Below, piece after piece: positions 1 through 9,115 of a DNA stretch of 27,496 nucleotides. Source of the DNA: Akkermansia muciniphila (lineage in GTDB: Bacteria; Verrucomicrobiota; Verrucomicrobiia; Verrucomicrobiales; V1-33); contig CALQKQ020000003.1 of NCBI GenBank assembly GCA_943331195.2, positions 1 to 27,496 on the forward strand, read 5' to 3'. Numbering within the stretch: position 1 is the stretch's first letter; every line of letters starts with the position of its first letter. The notes under the pieces were generated by a model, which ran no database searches, was not told the origin of the DNA, and saw only the letters and a program-made list of their open reading frames with translations. The position numbers and the translations under genes were made by a program.

Positions 1-2
1 GG

Positions 3-806
3 TATGCGGTGCAGGTGGCGGCGTGGGGGCAGGATCGCACGGGGGTGGTGGCTTCGATCCCGATGGCGGCGCGGCTATTAGAAGATTGGCAGCCGGATGT
101 GGTGATTGGGAATTTTGGTTGTGACGATGTGGTGGGGCAGCCGCTGGAGTATCAGTATGTGCCGGAGAAGGCGCAGGGATTGGCGGCGCCGCCGCGCGAT
201 GCGGGGTGGAAGCGGGCGGTGTTTGGGGTGAGTCAAACGGCGCGGCTGCGGCGGTGGTGGATGCAGCGGGAGGAGACGGCGCAGTTGCAGAATCGGATGG
301 GGCGGCCGGACTACTGGAAGGAGTTTTTTGGGAAGCTGAAGGCGCAGGTGGGAGGGATGGCGGTGCAAACGCCGCCGGGGCGGGATGCGATGCATGATCC
401 GGAGCGGGAGTATGTGGATGGGTGGAAGGTGTTGCAGGAGTTGTGTGCGCGGCAGGGGGCGGCCTTGATCATGAGTGGGGAGGCCAGCTTACATGGTGGG
501 GCGCTGGGGATGAGCGAGGCGGATAGCTTGACGGGGCTGCTGCCGGTGAAGTCCCAGGGGGGCGAGGGGGCGCGCTATGTGAGGCCGGATCCTGCTTGGG
601 TGGAGGGGGAGATGAAGCGCTATGCGGCGGGGGCGGCGGCTTTGGCGGAGGGGGCGCGGCTGCCCTGGATCGACCTGAATGGGCGGGTGCCGCGGGACTT
701 GGGGCATTTTTTCAGCGATGTGATTTTGACGGATGAGGGGGCGGGGGTGGTGGCTGGGGAGTTATTGCCGGTGGTGGAGCCGGTGTTGCAGGGGCGGCGC
801 CATTAG
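3..806 (+). CDS. SGNH/GDSL-hydrolase-like protein, 3' part (cut by left edge)
   Basis: The frame is open from base 3, so the start codon lies to the left of the window; the GTG at base 9 is only the first possible start visible. Two SGNH-like features can be seen. One is a G-N-F-G-C-D-D stretch after D-V-V-I, resembling the G-x-N-D block that forms the oxyanion hole. The other is a C-terminal F-S-D-V-I-L-T-D-E-G-A stretch (711-743), resembling the block carrying the catalytic Asp and His. The nucleophile (GDS) block would be off the window. In the last block the position normally held by His (D-x-x-H) is Leu, so activity is uncertain. The stop at 804-806 is 7 bp from the convergent end of the MFS gene. 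Assignment to the SGNH fold is moderate; the substrate is unknown. Confidence 0.55.
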   Translation, partial: YAVQVAAWGQDRTGVVASIPMAARLLEDWQPDVVIGNFGCDDVVGQPLEYQYVPEKAQGLAAPPRDAGWKRAVFGVSQTARLRRWWMQREETAQLQNRMGRPDYWKEFFGKLKAQVGGMAVQTPPGRDAMHDPEREYVDGWKVLQELCARQGAALIMSGEASLHGGALGMSEADSLTGLLPVKSQGGEGARYVRPDPAWVEGEMKRYAAGAAALAEGARLPWIDLNGRVPRDLGHFFSDVILTDEGAGVVAGELLPVVEPVLQGRRH

Positions 807-813
807 AGTGGAT

Positions 814-2208
814 TCAGAGGGGCGCGGGGTGTTGGGGTGGGGTTTCGCGTTGGAGGAGGGTGCTGAGGCCCCCGCCCCAGGCGGCGCGCATGGCGAGGGT
901 GAGGAGGAGGGCGAGGAGGCCGAAGATCCAGGGCCACCAGGGCATGGCGGTGGCGAGGAGGTGGAGGTCGGTTTGCGGTTTGTCCATGCCGACGAGGGCA
1001 GCTTTTTCGCTGGAGCGGAGGGCCCAGGTTTGGGTTTGGTAGGCGAGCATGATGGCACCGTAGGCGAGGTTCATGGTGAGGCCTTTGAAGCTGAGGACGG
1101 TGGCGCGGGTGGCGGGTTCGCTGATGCGATTGAGATATTGGGAAATGAAGTAGTGGAGGGAGCGCATGCCGAGCCAGAAGGGGACGACGAAGAGGACGCC
1201 GCGCCAGCCGGGGAGGGTGAGGGAAATGCCGGAGAGGCCGAGGAGGATGAAGCAGGCGACCATGCCCATATTGCGCGAGGGGGAGGCCCGGCCGACGAGT
1301 TTTTCTACCACCAAGGCGGTGCCGATGCCGAGGATGGAGCTAGCGGCTAGGATGACTCCGTTCCAGGCTTCGTCGATGCCGAGGAGGCGGTAGTAGTTGC
1401 TGCCGACGGTGTAGAAGAGGCGGAGGAAGGAGTCGAAGAGGAGGCCGGTGAGGAGAATAGCCATGGCGGCGGGGCTGCGGCGGATGGCGCGGGCGGCATC
1501 GCCCATTTGGCGGAAGCTGGCGCGGATGAGGGGGCGCAGGCCGGAGATGTCGGGGGCGTGCTGGTGGGTGTCGGTTAGCATGAGGCTGGCGCGGACGGTG
1601 GCGGCGGCCATGAGGAGGTTGAGGAAGAGGGGGAGGCGGAGGCAGGTTTCCTTGGTGAAGGTGAAGGGGAGGCCGAGGGAGTGAGTGGCGCGGTTCATGA
1701 AATCGGCGCTGTAGGTGGCGGCGCCGATGAGGGCGACGAGCATGAAGGTGAGAGATTGCCAGCGCATGAGGCGGGCGAGCACGCGGGTCCAGGCGGCTTC
1801 GCGGCCGAGGGTGGGGAGGGCGTCGTAGACGAGGGCTTCGTCGGCGCCGGAGCAGCAGGCTTCGGCGAGGCCGCTGACGATGCGGTTGAGGGCCATGAGG
1901 GGCCAGAGCCAGGGGCCGCCGATGGGCATGAGGCAGAGGATGGCCATTTCGAGGACCATGAGCCAGGCGGAGAAGACGACGAGGCGGCGGCGGCCGAGTT
2001 TGTCCGCGAGGGCGCCGGAGGGCACTTCGAAGACGACGATGCTGGCGGCCCAGAGGGCGTTGAGGGCGGCGAAGTCTTCGAGGGTGAGGCCGAAGTCGAG
2101 GAAGAGGATGGTGAAAATGGGGTAGTAAAACCGCGAGTTGAAGAGCACGCGGAACCAGAGGAAGGCACGGATATTGCGCTCGGCGAGGGAAGGGAGGGGG
2201 TCGCTCAC
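814..2208 (-). CDS. MFS transporter
   Basis: A 464-residue, strongly hydrophobic inner-membrane protein of the major facilitator superfamily. The best marker is motif A between the second and third membrane helices (G-A-L-A-D-K-L-G-R-R-R, residues 65-75), preceded by E-V-P-S-G. The remaining sequence alternates hydrophobic helices and basic loops, consistent with about 12 helices. I chose the GTG at 2208-2206. The frame stays open further upstream, but that extension is Arg/Pro-rich nonsense overlapping the permease gene by 180 bp. With the GTG start the gene lies 20 bp downstream of the LolC/E-type permease and is probably co-transcribed with it. No ribosome-binding motif precedes the start. 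The substrate cannot be predicted; a drug or sugar exporter is as likely as a nutrient importer. Confidence 0.85.
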   Translation of the reverse strand: MSDPLPSLAERNIRAFLWFRVLFNSRFYYPIFTILFLDFGLTLEDFAALNALWAASIVVFEVPSGALADKLGRRRLVVFSAWLMVLEMAILCLMPIGGPWLWPLMALNRIVSGLAEACCSGADEALVYDALPTLGREAAWTRVLARLMRWQSLTFMLVALIGAATYSADFMNRATHSLGLPFTFTKETCLRLPLFLNLLMAAATVRASLMLTDTHQHAPDISGLRPLIRASFRQMGDAARAIRRSPAAMAILLTGLLFDSFLRLFYTVGSNYYRLLGIDEAWNGVILAASSILGIGTALVVEKLVGRASPSRNMGMVACFILLGLSGISLTLPGWRGVLFVVPFWLGMRSLHYFISQYLNRISEPATRATVLSFKGLTMNLAYGAIMLAYQTQTWALRSSEKAALVGMDKPQTDLHLLATAMPWWPWIFGLLALLLTLAMRAAWGGGLSTLLQRETPPQHPAPL

Positions 2209-2228
2209 GGCGGCGGTGGGAGGGGGTG

Positions 2229-3623
2229 CTAGCGGTCGCTGCGGAGGGCGCGGGCGGGGTCCATGCGGCCGACGAGCCAGGCGGGGGGGACGGCGGCGAG
2301 GGTGCAGAGGATGAAGGCGATGCCGCAGATGAGGAGGTTGTCGAGGAGGCGAGGGTCGGCGGGGATTTCGCGGAGGCCGTAGATGCGTTCGTCGAAGATT
2401 TGCCAATGGAAGGCATCGCTGATCCAGCGGCGGAGGTCGTTGCGGAAGTGGAGTACGGTGCTGCCGAGGAGGTAGCCGAAGCCGACGCCGAGGCCGGCGA
2501 CGATGAGGCCTTTGGCGACGAAGAGGCCGACGATTTGGGAGGTTTTGGCACCGAGGGCGCGCATCATGCCGATTTCTTTGCGTTTTTGGACGGCCATGGT
2601 GATCATGGTATTCATGATGCAGAAGGCGGCGACGACGGAGATGAAGCCTAAGACGAGATACATCATGCCGCGTTCGTTGGCGATGGCGTCGAAGAAGCGT
2701 TGGTTGCGCTCCATCCAGGTGCGGGGGATCCAGTTGGGGGGGAGGCCGGAATGGAGGAGGTCTTGTTTGACTTCGCCGGCGCGGAAGGGGTCGATGAGTT
2801 CGACGGTGAGGCCGTCGACGGCTTTGCCGGAGCCGGCGAGTTGTTGGGCTTTTTTGAGGGAGATGAAGCCGGAGGGTTGGTCGCCTAACTTGTCGTCGAT
2901 GAGGACGCCTTGGACGATGAATTCGGCGGGCAGGGGGAGGTCGCGGTCTTTGGCTTCGACGGCTTGGGCGCGGGTGGGGTTATCTTTGGCGCGCTGTTGT
3001 TCTTGGTAGTAGCTGCGGTATTCTCTGAGGAAGGAGGGGCCGAAGACGTTGACGGCGGATTGGCCGAGGGTGAGGGTGCCGTCGCGGTTGAGGCGGTCGG
3101 CGAGGGCTTGGGTTAGGACGATGTTGTCGCCGGCGAGTTCGAAGGAGCCTTCGCCTTTTTCGCCCATGAGTTTTTGGAGGCGTTCCATTTGGACTTGGTC
3201 CTGGGGGTCGACGCCGATGAGGAGGGCCTGGGCTTCGGGGAGGGGCGGGCCGCCGTCGGCTAGGGCGGTTTCTTCTGCGGGGGTGGGTTTGCGTTCGAGC
3301 ACGCTGGTGACGGTGACGATGGGGGAGACGGAGCGGACTTCGGGGTGTTGTTTGAGGAGGAGGGAGACGGCGCGCCAGTCTGGTTCGGGGGGGGCGTCTG
3401 GTTCGGGGGCCCAGTCGTCGCGCTGGGGTTGGACGACGAGGGCGGGTTCGGTTTTGAGCAATTCTTCTTTGATTTTCTTTTCGAAGCCGCTCATGACGGC
3501 GATGACGACGAGGAGGACGCCGACGCCGAGGGCGACGCCGGCGACGGAAATGACGGTGATCACCGAAACGAAGGTCCCTTTGGGTTTTAAATACCGCAGG
3601 GCGATGAACCAGCTGAATTTCAT
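2229..3623 (-). CDS. lolC: LolC/LolE-family ABC transporter permease
   Basis: A 464-residue permease of the FtsX/LolC-LolE type. In known members, two such permeases (or one duplicated) with the ATPase LolD release lipoproteins from the inner membrane toward the outer membrane. The N-terminus M-K-F-S-W-F-I-A-L-R-Y-L is typical, followed by the first membrane helix (about 20-45) and V-M-S-G-F-E. A periplasmic domain of about 270 residues follows, then three C-terminal helices with the K-R-K-E-I-G-M-M-R-A-L-G-A motif. It is longer than the roughly 400 residues of E. coli LolC; part of the excess is a charged insertion near residues 197-232. No LolD-like ATPase adjoins it; the next gene is an MFS transporter. 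The ATG at 3623 has a pyrimidine-rich leader without a Shine-Dalgarno motif. LolC and LolE cannot be told apart here. Confidence 0.88.
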   Translation of the reverse strand: MKFSWFIALRYLKPKGTFVSVITVISVAGVALGVGVLLVVIAVMSGFEKKIKEELLKTEPALVVQPQRDDWAPEPDAPPEPDWRAVSLLLKQHPEVRSVSPIVTVTSVLERKPTPAEETALADGGPPLPEAQALLIGVDPQDQVQMERLQKLMGEKGEGSFELAGDNIVLTQALADRLNRDGTLTLGQSAVNVFGPSFLREYRSYYQEQQRAKDNPTRAQAVEAKDRDLPLPAEFIVQGVLIDDKLGDQPSGFISLKKAQQLAGSGKAVDGLTVELIDPFRAGEVKQDLLHSGLPPNWIPRTWMERNQRFFDAIANERGMMYLVLGFISVVAAFCIMNTMITMAVQKRKEIGMMRALGAKTSQIVGLFVAKGLIVAGLGVGFGYLLGSTVLHFRNDLRRWISDAFHWQIFDERIYGLREIPADPRLLDNLLICGIAFILCTLAAVPPAWLVGRMDPARALRSDR

Positions 3624-3754
3624 GGGGCGGGAGTAGCGCCGGACGGGGGGGGCCGCAAGGGCTTCCCCGAGACTGGGGGGGAAGCGTTGGGGGTGGACAA
3701 AGGGGCGGGGGGCGGCGTATCTGCTGGAGGGGTGGGGCGAGGGGGATGTCTCTC

Positions 3755-3784
3755 TTGGCCTGAGTTGCCCTGGGTTTTTATTTA
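3755..3784 (+). promoter_or_regulatory. Possible sigma-70-type promoter for the glycosyltransferase
   Basis: TTGGCC (3755-3760) and TATTTA (3779-3784) are separated by 18 bp in the 173-bp divergent gap. The start codon is at 3797, so the implied transcript would have almost no leader. The assignment rests on weak hexamers only. Confidence 0.25.
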
Positions 3785-3796
3785 GACAGTTATTTT

Positions 3797-5080
3797 ATGA
3801 AGATCGTCCATTTGACGCCTGGCACGGGGAATTTTCACTGTGGGTCATGTTTGCGGGACAACCATTTGGTGAAGGCGCTGCGGCGGCTGGGGCATGAGGT
3901 GACGATGGTGCCGCTGTATTTGCCGTTGGTGACGGATGATGCGCCGGCGAGTGGTGGAGCGGCGGTGCAGGTGGGGGGGATCAACTTGTATTTGCGGCAG
4001 AAGGTGTGGTTGCTGCGGTGGCTGCCGCGGTTTTTGTTTCGTTTTCTGGATGCGCCGGGGGTGCTGCGGGCGGCGGCGGACCGTGCGAGCATGACGAGCG
4101 CGCGGGAGTTGGGGGAGATGACGGTGGAGACCTTGCGGGGGCCGCAGGGGCGGCAGGCGGAGGATTGGCAGCGGCTGGTGGATTGGATTGGCGCGGAGGG
4201 GAAGCCGGATTTGATCTCCCTATCTAATGGTTTGCTCAATGGCTTGGCGCCGGCGATCCGGCAAACCCTGGGGGTTCCGGTGCTGTGTTCGCTGCAGGGG
4301 GAGGACTCGTTTTTGGATACCTTGCCGGAGCCGTATCGGACGCAGGCGTGGGAGGCCTTCCGCGCTAACAATTCGAGTGTGGGGTGTTATTTGGCGACGA
4401 GTGAGTACTATCGGGGGGAGATGGAGCGGCGATTGGGGTTAGGGGCGGGGCGGGTGGTGGCGGTGCGCAATGGGATGGACTTTGCGGGATATGGGGTGGC
4501 GGCGCGGGGGCCGGAGGTGCCGACGATAGGCTATTTGGCGCGGCTGTGTCGGGGGAAGGGATTGGCGACCTTGGTGGAAGCCTTTGTGGTGTTGGCGGGG
4601 CGGATGCCGGAGGCGCGGCTGGCGATTGGGGGGACGAGCACGGCGGCGGATGCGGGCTTCATTGCGGCGCAGAAGGAGCGGCTGGAGCGGGCGGGGTTAG
4701 GGGGGCGGGTGAGTTGGCAGGAGAACCTGAGTTTTGCGGAAAAGATAAGCCATTTGCAAAGTCTCAGCGTCTTGAGTGTGCCGGCGACGTATGGGGAGGC
4801 CTTTGGGCTGTATGTGATTGAGGCGCTGGCCTGCGGGGTGCCGGTGGTGGAGCCGGACCATGCGGGGCTAGCGGAAGTGGTGAAGGCGACGGGGGGCGGG
4901 GTGCTGTGTGCGCCTGACGATGTGGGGGCCTTGGCGGAGGCCTTGGAGTTGCTATTGCGGGACGAGCCGCGGCGGCAGGCGCTGGGGGAGCGCGGGCGGG
5001 CGGCGGTGCTGGCGGAGTTTAACGCGGACCGGATGGCGCGGGATTTTGCGGCGGTGGCGGCGGGTTTGTGCGGGGGCTGA
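3797..5080 (+). CDS. Glycosyltransferase family 4 (group 1)
   Basis: A 427-residue GT-B fold glycosyltransferase of the GT4 type, which transfers a sugar from a nucleotide sugar to an acceptor such as a lipid, glycan or small molecule. The N-terminal half opens M-K-I-V-H-L-T-P-G-T-G and has the Gly-rich acceptor-side loop. The C-terminal donor-binding half shows I-G-Y-L-A-R-L-C-R-G-K-G-L and the family E-x7-E motif (E334 and E342 in G-E-A-F-G-L-Y-V-I-E-A-L). The length is usual for the family. It stands alone on the + strand, divergent from the LolC/E-type gene and convergent with pyrG 28 bp away. The start at 3797 is preceded by an AT-rich stretch and no Shine-Dalgarno motif. The acceptor is unknown; cell-surface glycan synthesis is the likeliest setting. 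Confidence 0.9.
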   Translation: MKIVHLTPGTGNFHCGSCLRDNHLVKALRRLGHEVTMVPLYLPLVTDDAPASGGAAVQVGGINLYLRQKVWLLRWLPRFLFRFLDAPGVLRAAADRASMTSARELGEMTVETLRGPQGRQAEDWQRLVDWIGAEGKPDLISLSNGLLNGLAPAIRQTLGVPVLCSLQGEDSFLDTLPEPYRTQAWEAFRANNSSVGCYLATSEYYRGEMERRLGLGAGRVVAVRNGMDFAGYGVAARGPEVPTIGYLARLCRGKGLATLVEAFVVLAGRMPEARLAIGGTSTAADAGFIAAQKERLERAGLGGRVSWQENLSFAEKISHLQSLSVLSVPATYGEAFGLYVIEALACGVPVVEPDHAGLAEVVKATGGGVLCAPDDVGALAEALELLLRDEPRRQALGERGRAAVLAEFNADRMARDFAAVAAGLCGG

Positions 5081-5086
5081 GGGAGG

Positions 5087-5108
5087 GCGCCGCCGGGGGC
5101 GCGGGGGC

Positions 5109-5118
<10 letters not shown>
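5087..5118 (+). terminator. Weak candidate terminator of the glycosyltransferase gene
   Basis: A 5-bp stem GCGCC (5087-5091) / GGCGC (5098-5102) with a 6-nt loop lies just after the stop. A run of T follows at about 5112-5117, inside the 3' end of the convergent pyrG. The stem is short and the T run is displaced, so this is tentative. Confidence 0.25.
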
Positions 5119-6713
<1,595 letters not shown>

Positions 6714-6782
6714 GGGAAGGTAAAGAGGGCAGAGGGGGAGGTGGTGCAAGAGAAGATGTGCCTGGTGCGGCTTTGGGGCCGG

Positions 6783-7946
6783 TCAGGGGGGTGTTGCGGG
6801 GGTTTTTCCTGGGCCTTCGAGCCAGGTGCTGACGTGTTCGGCCCAGAGTTGGCCGTGTTTGAGGAGGCCTTTGGGGTTGAAGTGGACGCCGTCGCGGAAA
6901 TCGGCGCGGAGGGCATCGGTGTCGGGGCCGGGGAGGGTGAGGCCGTCGTCCCAGAGGGAGTGTTGGGCGCGGCGGAACTCGTCGTCGGCGGGGTCGGATT
7001 CGCTGTGGTAGGTGGTTTGGGAGGTGAACCAGGGGACGGGCCAGGCGGCGGCTTGGCGGGAGGCGAGGACGAGGGCTTTCATGTAGCGGGCGTAGTCTGG
7101 GCCGGAAATCTGGCGGTCGGCGGGGTAGCCGGAGCGGGCTTGTCCGGCGTCGGATTCGCCTTGGTGCCAGAGCACGGCGCGGCAGCCTTGGGGGCCGAGG
7201 GCTTGGAGTCGGGCGGAGAGGCGGGCGAAGGGTTCGCCGAGGGCTTCCCAGGAGCCATCGGGGCGGGCTTTGAGGCCGGCTCCGGTGGTGGTGAGGCGTT
7301 CGACGGGGGTGCCGGCGGGGAGCCATTCGCGCACGCTGGTGGCGCCGACGCCGAGGGGGATGACGCCGATGGGGACGTGGAGTTTAGCGGCTAGGGCATC
7401 GCCGAAGGCGGGCATGAAGCTGCCGCCGTCTCCGGAGGCCCCGCGCTGGGGGTCGTTGCCGAGGTGCCAGAGTTGGCCGTCGAAGGAGGCGAGGGAGCCG
7501 GTCTGGGTGAGTTGGGGGGAGCTGCCGTGGTTGGCGGAGTTGGATTGGCCGGCGACGAGGAAGACCTCGCCGACGCCGAGGTGGGCCACGGTGGTGGTGG
7601 CGATGGTTTGGTCTTGGCGGAGGGCGCGCAGTTCGAGGCGATACCAACCGCCGGCGGGGAGTTCGAGGGCGGCGGAGAACTCGGCTTGTCCTGGGAGGGC
7701 GGGCACGGGTTGCCAGGATTGGGGGAGGGATCCGGCGAGGGGTTTTCCGAGGAGGCGGTATTCGAGGGCGGCGTCGGCGGGGCGCAGGCCGGTGAGGCGG
7801 ACGGTGCCTTGGGTGGGGGTGCGGCGCTGGGTGACTTGCCAGTCGAGGGGTTCGCGGAGGGTGAGGGATTCTGGGGGGGCCGCTAGGGCGCTGGTGAGGA
7901 GGGCGGCGCTGAGGAGGAGGAGGCGGAGGGGAGGTGGGGAGGACAT
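6783..7946 (-). CDS. Secreted SASA-domain acetylesterase (sialate O-acetylesterase-like)
   Basis: A 387-residue carbohydrate esterase of the SASA (DUF303) type, an SGNH-fold family removing O-acetyl groups from sialic acids or plant and algal polysaccharides. A signal peptide is visible (hydrophobic residues 7-20, cleavage near A-L-A-A). The nucleophile block is V-A-G-Q-S-N-S (residues 131-137). The second family signature is W-H-Q-G-E-S-D (260-266). The Asp/His pair appears as D-G-V-H-F (D352, H355). An N-terminal beta-rich domain of about 100 residues precedes the catalytic domain. It probably acts in the periplasm or outside the cell. The start codon at 7946 forms the end of a 9-bp minisatellite, so repeat copy number sets the distance from any upstream promoter. 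It lies downstream of moxR and upstream of pyrG. Confidence 0.9.
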   Translation of the reverse strand: MSSPPPLRLLLLSAALLTSALAAPPESLTLREPLDWQVTQRRTPTQGTVRLTGLRPADAALEYRLLGKPLAGSLPQSWQPVPALPGQAEFSAALELPAGGWYRLELRALRQDQTIATTTVAHLGVGEVFLVAGQSNSANHGSSPQLTQTGSLASFDGQLWHLGNDPQRGASGDGGSFMPAFGDALAAKLHVPIGVIPLGVGATSVREWLPAGTPVERLTTTGAGLKARPDGSWEALGEPFARLSARLQALGPQGCRAVLWHQGESDAGQARSGYPADRQISGPDYARYMKALVLASRQAAAWPVPWFTSQTTYHSESDPADDEFRRAQHSLWDDGLTLPGPDTDALRADFRDGVHFNPKGLLKHGQLWAEHVSTWLEGPGKTPATPP

Positions 7947-8052
7947 GGGAAGAATGGGAAGAATGGGAGGGATGGGAAGAATGGGAGGGATGGGAGGGAT
8001 GGGAGGGATGGGAAGAATGGGAGGGATGGGAAGAATGGGAAGAATGGGAAGA
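7945..8052. repeat. 9-bp minisatellite, 12 units, G-quadruplex-prone
   Basis: Twelve perfect 9-bp units occur in two variants on the + strand: A = ATGGGAAGA and B = ATGGGAGGG, in the order A A B A B B B A B A A A. A degenerate thirteenth unit follows (ATGGGGTGT, 8053-8061). The first unit supplies two bases of the esterase start codon. The three consecutive B units give six closely spaced GGG runs, a good G-quadruplex candidate on the + strand, which is the template strand for the esterase. Confidence 0.95.
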
Positions 8053-8087
8053 ATGGGGTGTTAGGCGGCGGCGATTTGTGGGGGGTG

Positions 8088-9074
8088 CTAGGATTTGATG
8101 GAAGGGAGGAGGTCTTGGAGGAGGCTGGAGGTGTCGCGGCCTTCGGCGCGGGCTTTGAAATTGGTGAGGACGCGGTGTGGTAGGACGAGGAGGGCGACGG
8201 AGCGGACGTCGTCGAGATCGGCGCAGGGTTTACCGGCCATGGCGGCGCGGCCTTTGGCTCCGAGGATGAGGAATTGGGAGGCGCGGGGGCCGGCGCCGCA
8301 GCGGACGAAGCGTTGGATGAGTGGGGAGGCGGAGGGGGAATCTGGGCGGGTGGCGCGGACGAGGTTGACGGCGAACTGGATGACTTCGTCGGAGACGGGC
8401 ATGGCGCGGACGAGTTGTTGGACGGCGAGGAGATCGGGGCCGTTGAGGATGGTGGAGAGGAGGGGGATGTCGGTGCCGGTGGTGCGGCGGACCATGGTGG
8501 CTTCTTCTTGGGGGGAGGGGTAGTGGATGGGGACGGAGAGCATGAAGCGGTCGGTGGCGGCTTCGGGGAGTTGGTAGGTGGCCTCCATTTCGATGGGGTT
8601 TTGGGTGGCGAAGACGTGGAAGGGGGAGGGGAGGGGCATGGTTTCGCGGCCGGCGGTGACTTCGCGTTCCTGCATGGTATGGAGCATGGCGGCCTGGGTT
8701 TTGGGCGGGGTGCGGTTGATTTCGTCGGCGAGGAGGAGGTTGGTGAAGATGGGGCCGGGCATGAATTTGAGTTCGCGGCGGCCGGTGGCGGGGTTGTCCT
8801 GGATGATTTCGGTGCCGGTGATGTCGGCGGGCATGAGGTCGGGGGTGAACTGGATGCGCTTGAAGGTGAGGTCGAGGGTTTGGGCGAGGGAGCGGATGAG
8901 GAGGGTTTTGGCGAGACCGGGGACGCCGGTGAGGAGGAGGTGTTGGCCGCAGTAGAGGCCGAGGAGCACGTCTTCGATGACGCGCTGTTGCCCGACGATG
9001 GCCTTGGCGAGCTCTTGGCGCAGGGCTTGGGTGCGTTGGGGGAGGCTTTCGAGGAGTTCGTGGGGGGTGCTCAT
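8088..9074 (-). CDS. MoxR-family AAA+ ATPase
   Basis: A 328-residue cytosolic AAA+ ATPase of the MoxR type. Family members act as chaperones that activate or assemble partner proteins, often von Willebrand factor A (vWA) domain proteins. Walker A is G-V-P-G-L-A-K-T (50-57) and Walker B is L-L-L-A-D-E-I-N (113-120), followed by the family-typical R-T-P-P-K-T-Q-A-A. Sensor 1 (A-T-Q-N-P) and the arginine-bearing A-T-D-R-F are present. The length is standard. MoxR genes usually sit beside DUF58 and vWA genes; none is in this window. Upstream by 41 bp is a secreted C25-like protein, and 141 bp downstream is the SASA esterase. The ATG at 9074 has a polypyrimidine leader. The family call is firm; the partner is unknown. 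Confidence 0.95.
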   Translation of the reverse strand: MSTPHELLESLPQRTQALRQELAKAIVGQQRVIEDVLLGLYCGQHLLLTGVPGLAKTLLIRSLAQTLDLTFKRIQFTPDLMPADITGTEIIQDNPATGRRELKFMPGPIFTNLLLADEINRTPPKTQAAMLHTMQEREVTAGRETMPLPSPFHVFATQNPIEMEATYQLPEAATDRFMLSVPIHYPSPQEEATMVRRTTGTDIPLLSTILNGPDLLAVQQLVRAMPVSDEVIQFAVNLVRATRPDSPSASPLIQRFVRCGAGPRASQFLILGAKGRAAMAGKPCADLDDVRSVALLVLPHRVLTNFKARAEGRDTSSLLQDLLPSIKS

Positions 9075-9115
9075 GAGCGGAGGGGGGTTGAAGGGAGAGC
9101 GGCGCGGAAGGTGGG

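Noticed and set aside
2209..2406. A 66-codon N-terminal extension of the MFS transporter
   Set aside because: It is Arg/Pro-rich, overlaps the upstream permease gene, and is not consistent with an MFS N-terminus.
7270..8064. A + strand frame ending in Met-Gly-Arg / Met-Gly-Gly repeats
   Set aside because: The repeats are the translated 9-bp minisatellite and the rest is antisense to the SASA esterase, which has a full catalytic motif set.
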